Part shown: one piece after another, positions 60,891-64,000 of the stretch | Layout: each line of letters begins with the position of its first letter | Numbering within the stretch: position 1 is the stretch's first letter | Source of the DNA: Pyxidicoccus xibeiensis | Lineage (GTDB): Bacteria; Myxococcota; Myxococcia; Myxococcales; Myxococcaceae | Assembly: GCF_024198175.1 (NCBI RefSeq) | Contig: NZ_JAJVKV010000002.1 | Location: forward strand, 1-64,000 | DNA length: 64,000 bases | Direction of reading: 5' to 3' | Translations under genes and position numbers: made by a program | The notes under the pieces: model-generated | What the model was told of the DNA's origin: nothing | What the model saw: only the letters and a program-made list of their open reading frames with translations | Database searches by the model: none

Positions 60891-63664
60891 TGGATGTCGC
60901 TCCCGTGGGTCTCACGACGCCCGAGCGGGTCTCTCCCCAGGATTTGCCGGTCCTTGGCATCCTGTGGAGGTCTCGGGGCCAGATGGCTTTCCGCCAGGTA
61001 CTCCCGGCCGAGCTTCATGGCGGGCATCAGCTCGGGGGCACGGCTGCCCAGGTCAATCAGGGTGTCCACGCCCAGGCGGGCTTCGCCGACGCGGAACATG
61101 GCCCAGTAGAACTTCACGTCGAACACGGTGTGGGCCGGCTTCTCCACCGCCACCACCCGCAGGGCCTGCTCCTGCCGCGTGCGCTGCTCCTGCGCCGAGC
61201 TTCCCGACGGCACCGGCAGCACCACCGTGAAGCGGTGGGCCGCGGCGCGCACCGGCAGCACCACCGTCTCGAAGTGGTACCAGTCCGCCTGCGCCGGGCC
61301 GTCCGCGGGCAGCGCCGTGGGGAGCGCGGCCTGCGTGAAGCCCGCCAGCGAGGTGATGTGCGCCGCGTTGAGCGCCGTCACGCTCCGGTACCTCCGCATC
61401 AGGAAGTCGCGCCACACCGGCGTGTCGGTCGCCGTGGCCGCTGGCAGGAAGCCCAGCGCCTCCATGGAGAAGGAACGCCAGACGCCGGCAATCTTCGCGT
61501 CGGCCGGCTCCCGCAGCGGGAAGCTCTCCGTCACCGCCGTCACGCCCGCCGCCACCAGCGCCGCGCGGTACCGGTCCAGCAGCTGCCCGCGGCCCTGGGA
61601 GGGCTCCCAGCGGGTGGAGGTGGCGGTGGCCACGGCATGGATGCCCTCCGTCTCCAGGGCCTCCGGCGGGGTGATGAAGGGCGTGCGCGCGGAGCGGAAG
61701 CGCTCGACGATGCGGAAGCGCGAGCGCGTGGGGTCCGAGTCCTCGGTGAAGATGGAGTCGTCCGGGCACTCGTCCAGCGACACGCGCAGCGCCATGCGCA
61801 GGCCTCGCGGTGTGCCCCGCCACTGGAAGAAGTCCAGCGTGTGGCGCAGGAAGAGGCGGCGCCGGGGCTCGTCCCAGGCCGGGTCCAGGGCCACGCCGAA
61901 CCAGGACGACAGCCACTCCAGCGCCTCGGGCGGAGCGCCGCGCGCGTCGAAGAGCACCTGGGCCGCGGCGATGCGGTCCTCCACGGAGGTGAGCAGGCCC
62001 TCCGTGTTGGCGAGGAACCTGTCGAGGAAGCTCCCCGACTCCACGTCCTGCCGGTAGAGGCCGGGCAGGTACTGCGCCAGGTACGAGAAGCGCGGGTACC
62101 ACGCGCGCAGCGCATGGATGCGGGGCGTGGTGGCGCCGCCGCCGTGCAGCGTGAGCTCCACCTGCGCGTAGCGGCCCTTCGCGCGCTGGAAGAGGACCTC
62201 GAAGGTGCCGCGGTGCTCACCCTTCGCCGCCTGCACGAAGGGCTGCTCGGAGCCGCCGCCGCGCTTGTACAGCGCGGGCTCGTCGATGAACGGCGCGGCC
62301 TCCAGGTCCGCGCGCTCGTTGGCCGAGCGGCTGCGCACGGTGACGCGGGCGCCGGGAGGAATGGACGCGTCCAGCATCAGCCGGTGCCACACGCAGTCCG
62401 GCGAGCGGCCGTCGAGCACCGGCGTGAGCAGGGTGGCCTCGGGCACGTAGCGGGGCCGGCGCTGGGCCACCAGGGGCACGAAGGTGTCCGCGAAGTCGTA
62501 GTAGGCGCTGCTGCCCCAGGCGATGAGCGCCTTGCCGCCGAACAGGCGCAGGGGCAGGTAGTCCGGCTGGGGCACGGCGGTGAGGGTGCCGTTCCCGGCG
62601 GTGTGCAGGTCGAAGGCGAAGACCTGGTTGCCGTCGCGGCCGACCACCAGCACCCGGTCCGGCACGTCCTTCGCGCCCGTCACCAGGGCCATGTCATGCG
62701 CCACCAGCGCGTAGCTGAACGCCGCGCCGGAGCCCTGGAGGATGCCCTCCACCTCCAGCACCACCGGCGTCCCCTCGGGCTGCCCGTCGCGGTACACGAG
62801 CAGGCGGCTCTCGACGGCGCCCCGGTCCAGCACCAGCACGCGGCCGTCCGGCAGCACCTCCACGGAGACGGGGTCCTCCACCGCCAGCGGCGTCGAGGCA
62901 TCTAGCGTCATCGGCTCCGGGAAGGTGGACGCGGGCACGCGCCGCTGGGGGCCGCCCGCCGAGGGCTGGAACACCTCCACCACCTCCGCGGACAGCACGG
63001 AGTCGCCGCCCAGCCGCACCACGCGCAGCTCCGCGTCCAGGCGCCACAGGCGGCGGTTCACCCGGTCCAGCACCACCAGCCCGCCGTCCGGAGTGGCCGC
63101 CATGTCCCACGGCGCGAAGGGCACGCTCGCGGGCCACCGGTGCTGGACGGGCGGGCCACCGGAGTGCAGGTCGAACACGAGCAGCCCGGCGGACGGCGCC
63201 AGCGTGCCCACCACGAGGTAGTGGTGCAGCGTGATGCCCAGGCCACCGAGCGGCACCAGCGCGGGCGTGGCCGGCGGCGTGACGGGGCCGAAGCCTCCGG
63301 GGCGCGGAGTGGAAGGCTCGGAGGGGGCCAGCGGCCAGAAGGTGCTGGTGACGCGCGAGCCGCTGGACAGCACCTTCACGGTGAGCCCGTCGCTGCCAAT
63401 CCAGTAGAAGTTGCCGTACCGGTCCCTCGCGGCGCCGCGCCGGTCCTCGAGCTTCGGAGGCACGTCGCGAGGCGCGGCCACGAAGCGGAACAGCTCCGCG
63501 CGCAGGGAAATCTCCGCGCGGATGGCGTCCCAGGCCACGTCGGCACCGGTGCCGGACGGGTCGCTCCAGGCCTCGGACAGGGGCCGGCCGCCGGACTCGG
63601 ACGTGCAGCGGCCCCAGTCGTCGCGACCGAGCAGCAGGTGGAAGCGTGTCCCGTTGGCGTCCAT
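60887..63664 (-). CDS. Phage tail protein I/Afp12-like baseplate protein with beta-propeller-like N-terminus
   Basis: A 925-aa protein. Residues about 525-750 match the tail-protein-type domain found in eCIS and phage-like systems: [52 protein letters not shown] and [18 protein letters not shown]. In Afp this place belongs to Afp12, next to the baseplate. Residues about 90-420 contain [38 protein letters not shown] repeats as in NHL or beta-propeller proteins, which could be a fibre attachment part. The start lies directly after the stop of the baseplate protein gene, and its stop overlaps the collagen-like gene. Confidence 0.85.
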   Translation of the reverse strand: MDANGTRFHLLLGRDDWGRCTSESGGRPLSEAWSDPSGTGADVAWDAIRAEISLRAELFRFVAAPRDVPPKLEDRRGAARDRYGNFYWIGSDGLTVKVLSSGSRVTSTFWPLAPSEPSTPRPGGFGPVTPPATPALVPLGGLGITLHHYLVVGTLAPSAGLLVFDLHSGGPPVQHRWPASVPFAPWDMAATPDGGLVVLDRVNRRLWRLDAELRVVRLGGDSVLSAEVVEVFQPSAGGPQRRVPASTFPEPMTLDASTPLAVEDPVSVEVLPDGRVLVLDRGAVESRLLVYRDGQPEGTPVVLEVEGILQGSGAAFSYALVAHDMALVTGAKDVPDRVLVVGRDGNQVFAFDLHTAGNGTLTAVPQPDYLPLRLFGGKALIAWGSSAYYDFADTFVPLVAQRRPRYVPEATLLTPVLDGRSPDCVWHRLMLDASIPPGARVTVRSRSANERADLEAAPFIDEPALYKRGGGSEQPFVQAAKGEHRGTFEVLFQRAKGRYAQVELTLHGGGATTPRIHALRAWYPRFSYLAQYLPGLYRQDVESGSFLDRFLANTEGLLTSVEDRIAAAQVLFDARGAPPEALEWLSSWFGVALDPAWDEPRRRLFLRHTLDFFQWRGTPRGLRMALRVSLDECPDDSIFTEDSDPTRSRFRIVERFRSARTPFITPPEALETEGIHAVATATSTRWEPSQGRGQLLDRYRAALVAAGVTAVTESFPLREPADAKIAGVWRSFSMEALGFLPAATATDTPVWRDFLMRRYRSVTALNAAHITSLAGFTQAALPTALPADGPAQADWYHFETVVLPVRAAAHRFTVVLPVPSGSSAQEQRTRQEQALRVVAVEKPAHTVFDVKFYWAMFRVGEARLGVDTLIDLGSRAPELMPAMKLGREYLAESHLAPRPPQDAKDRQILGRDPLGRRETHGSDIQ

Positions 63665-64000
63665 CTACCGGCACTCCTCCGGGACGACGGGCACGGACAC
63701 GAAGGGGCGCTGCGCGCCGGTGGCCACGGGGCCGGTGCCGCGCAGCTCGTCCAGCGACGGCGGGTCCCCCACGGCCACGGCGAGGCCGGCCAGCCGGGGG
63801 AGCTGCAGGCCCGTGAGCGGCACCTGCTCCTGCTGCGCGCCCGTCGCCAGGCCCAGCCGCACGCCGCGCACCAGCGCCACGCCGGCCACGCGGCTGGCCA
63901 CCGCCGCCAGCTCCAGCGCCACCACCGCCTTGCGCAGCGGCCAGCCCCGCTGCGCCACCGCGGCCTGCGGCGCGCCCGCCAGCGACACCGTCTGCTCCAG
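63665..64000 (-). CDS. Putative baseplate assembly protein, C-terminal fragment (runs off the window)
   Basis: The last 111 residues of a protein whose start lies beyond 64000. Its C-terminal pattern (VALVRGVRLGLATGAQQEQVPLTGLQLPRLAGLAVAVGDPP, ending EECR) looks like the end of the putative baseplate assembly/J-like protein family that precedes the tail-protein-I-type gene in eCIS loci (Afp11-like). The stop abuts the start of the 925-aa gene. Only the C-terminus is visible, so the family call is tentative; adjacent genes support it. Confidence 0.6.
   Translation of the reverse strand: MEQTVSLAGAPQAAVAQRGWPLRKAVVALELAAVASRVAGVALVRGVRLGLATGAQQEQVPLTGLQLPRLAGLAVAVGDPPSLDELRGTGPVATGAQRPFVSVPVVPEECR

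Noticed and set aside
46175..64000. Type VI secretion system
   Set aside because: No TssM/TssL/ClpV or Hcp-like genes are seen. The baseplate, Afp12-like, tape-measure-like and AAA+ ATPase set matches the eCIS layout better.

Overview
The window reads as chromosomal DNA from a myxobacterium, most likely Myxococcaceae (Myxococcus, Corallococcus or Pyxidicoccus type). The basis is the very high GC content with strong third-position GC bias, a MYXO-CTERM-like tail (54359-56848), a large Ser/Thr kinase with a membrane anchor, many lipoproteins, and promoters with TAGAGT/TAGACT-like -10 boxes close to start codons. No rRNA, tRNA, IS element, integrase or CRISPR array was seen. Genes are tightly packed, and no gene-free stretch exceeds 300 bases; the largest is 1-263.

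Region 1 (1-19.9 kb) is mostly housekeeping and stand-alone genes. It holds an acyl-CoA synthetase/GNAT fusion of the PatZ type, a Ski2-like helicase, a 1025-aa cysteine-peptidase-like protein, phosphoenolpyruvate carboxylase, a GDSL lipoprotein, a Cys-rich lipoprotein, a PilZ protein, a GNAT enzyme, the alpha and beta subunits of a 2-oxoacid dehydrogenase E1, and a site-2-type protease.

Region 2 (20-32.3 kb) is a co-directional block: membrane-bound SpoIIE/RsbU-type phosphatase, secreted TPR protein, PhnD-like binding protein, TonB-dependent receptor, GHKL ATPase, and a kinase that carries two tandem [STAS-like + zinc-ribbon] modules. It contains the three parts of a partner-switching circuit, side by side with uptake and envelope genes.

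Region 3 (32.3-40.4 kb) is the most unusual part. Two paralogous ~775-aa LanB glutamylation-domain-like proteins, without a recognisable elimination domain, flank two tiny ORFs (22 and 41 codons) and a 558-aa protein of unknown function. All five reading frames are chained by four successive ATGA stop/start overlaps. The architecture resembles PEARL (peptide aminoacyl-tRNA ligase) pathways that use short scaffold peptides, and a ThiO-like FAD amine oxidase follows. The 41-aa ORF shares an 84%-identical 45-bp direct repeat with the 5' end of the next gene.

Region 4 (41-46.9 kb) holds a TPR protein preceded by a possible 50-aa peptide gene, a glycosyltransferase, a GT/methyltransferase/GT fusion, and a 253-aa unknown.

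Region 5 (47-64 kb, minus strand, continuing off the right edge) is the distal part of an extracellular contractile injection system (eCIS) locus. It contains the end of a baseplate protein, a tail-protein-I/Afp12-like protein, a collagen-repeat protein and its shorter relative, a PASTA/IPT protein, a VWA protein with a MYXO-CTERM-like anchor, a CIS tape-measure-like protein, an AAA+ ATPase, and a 1073-aa candidate cargo protein. Sheath and tube genes are not in the window and should lie beyond position 64000.
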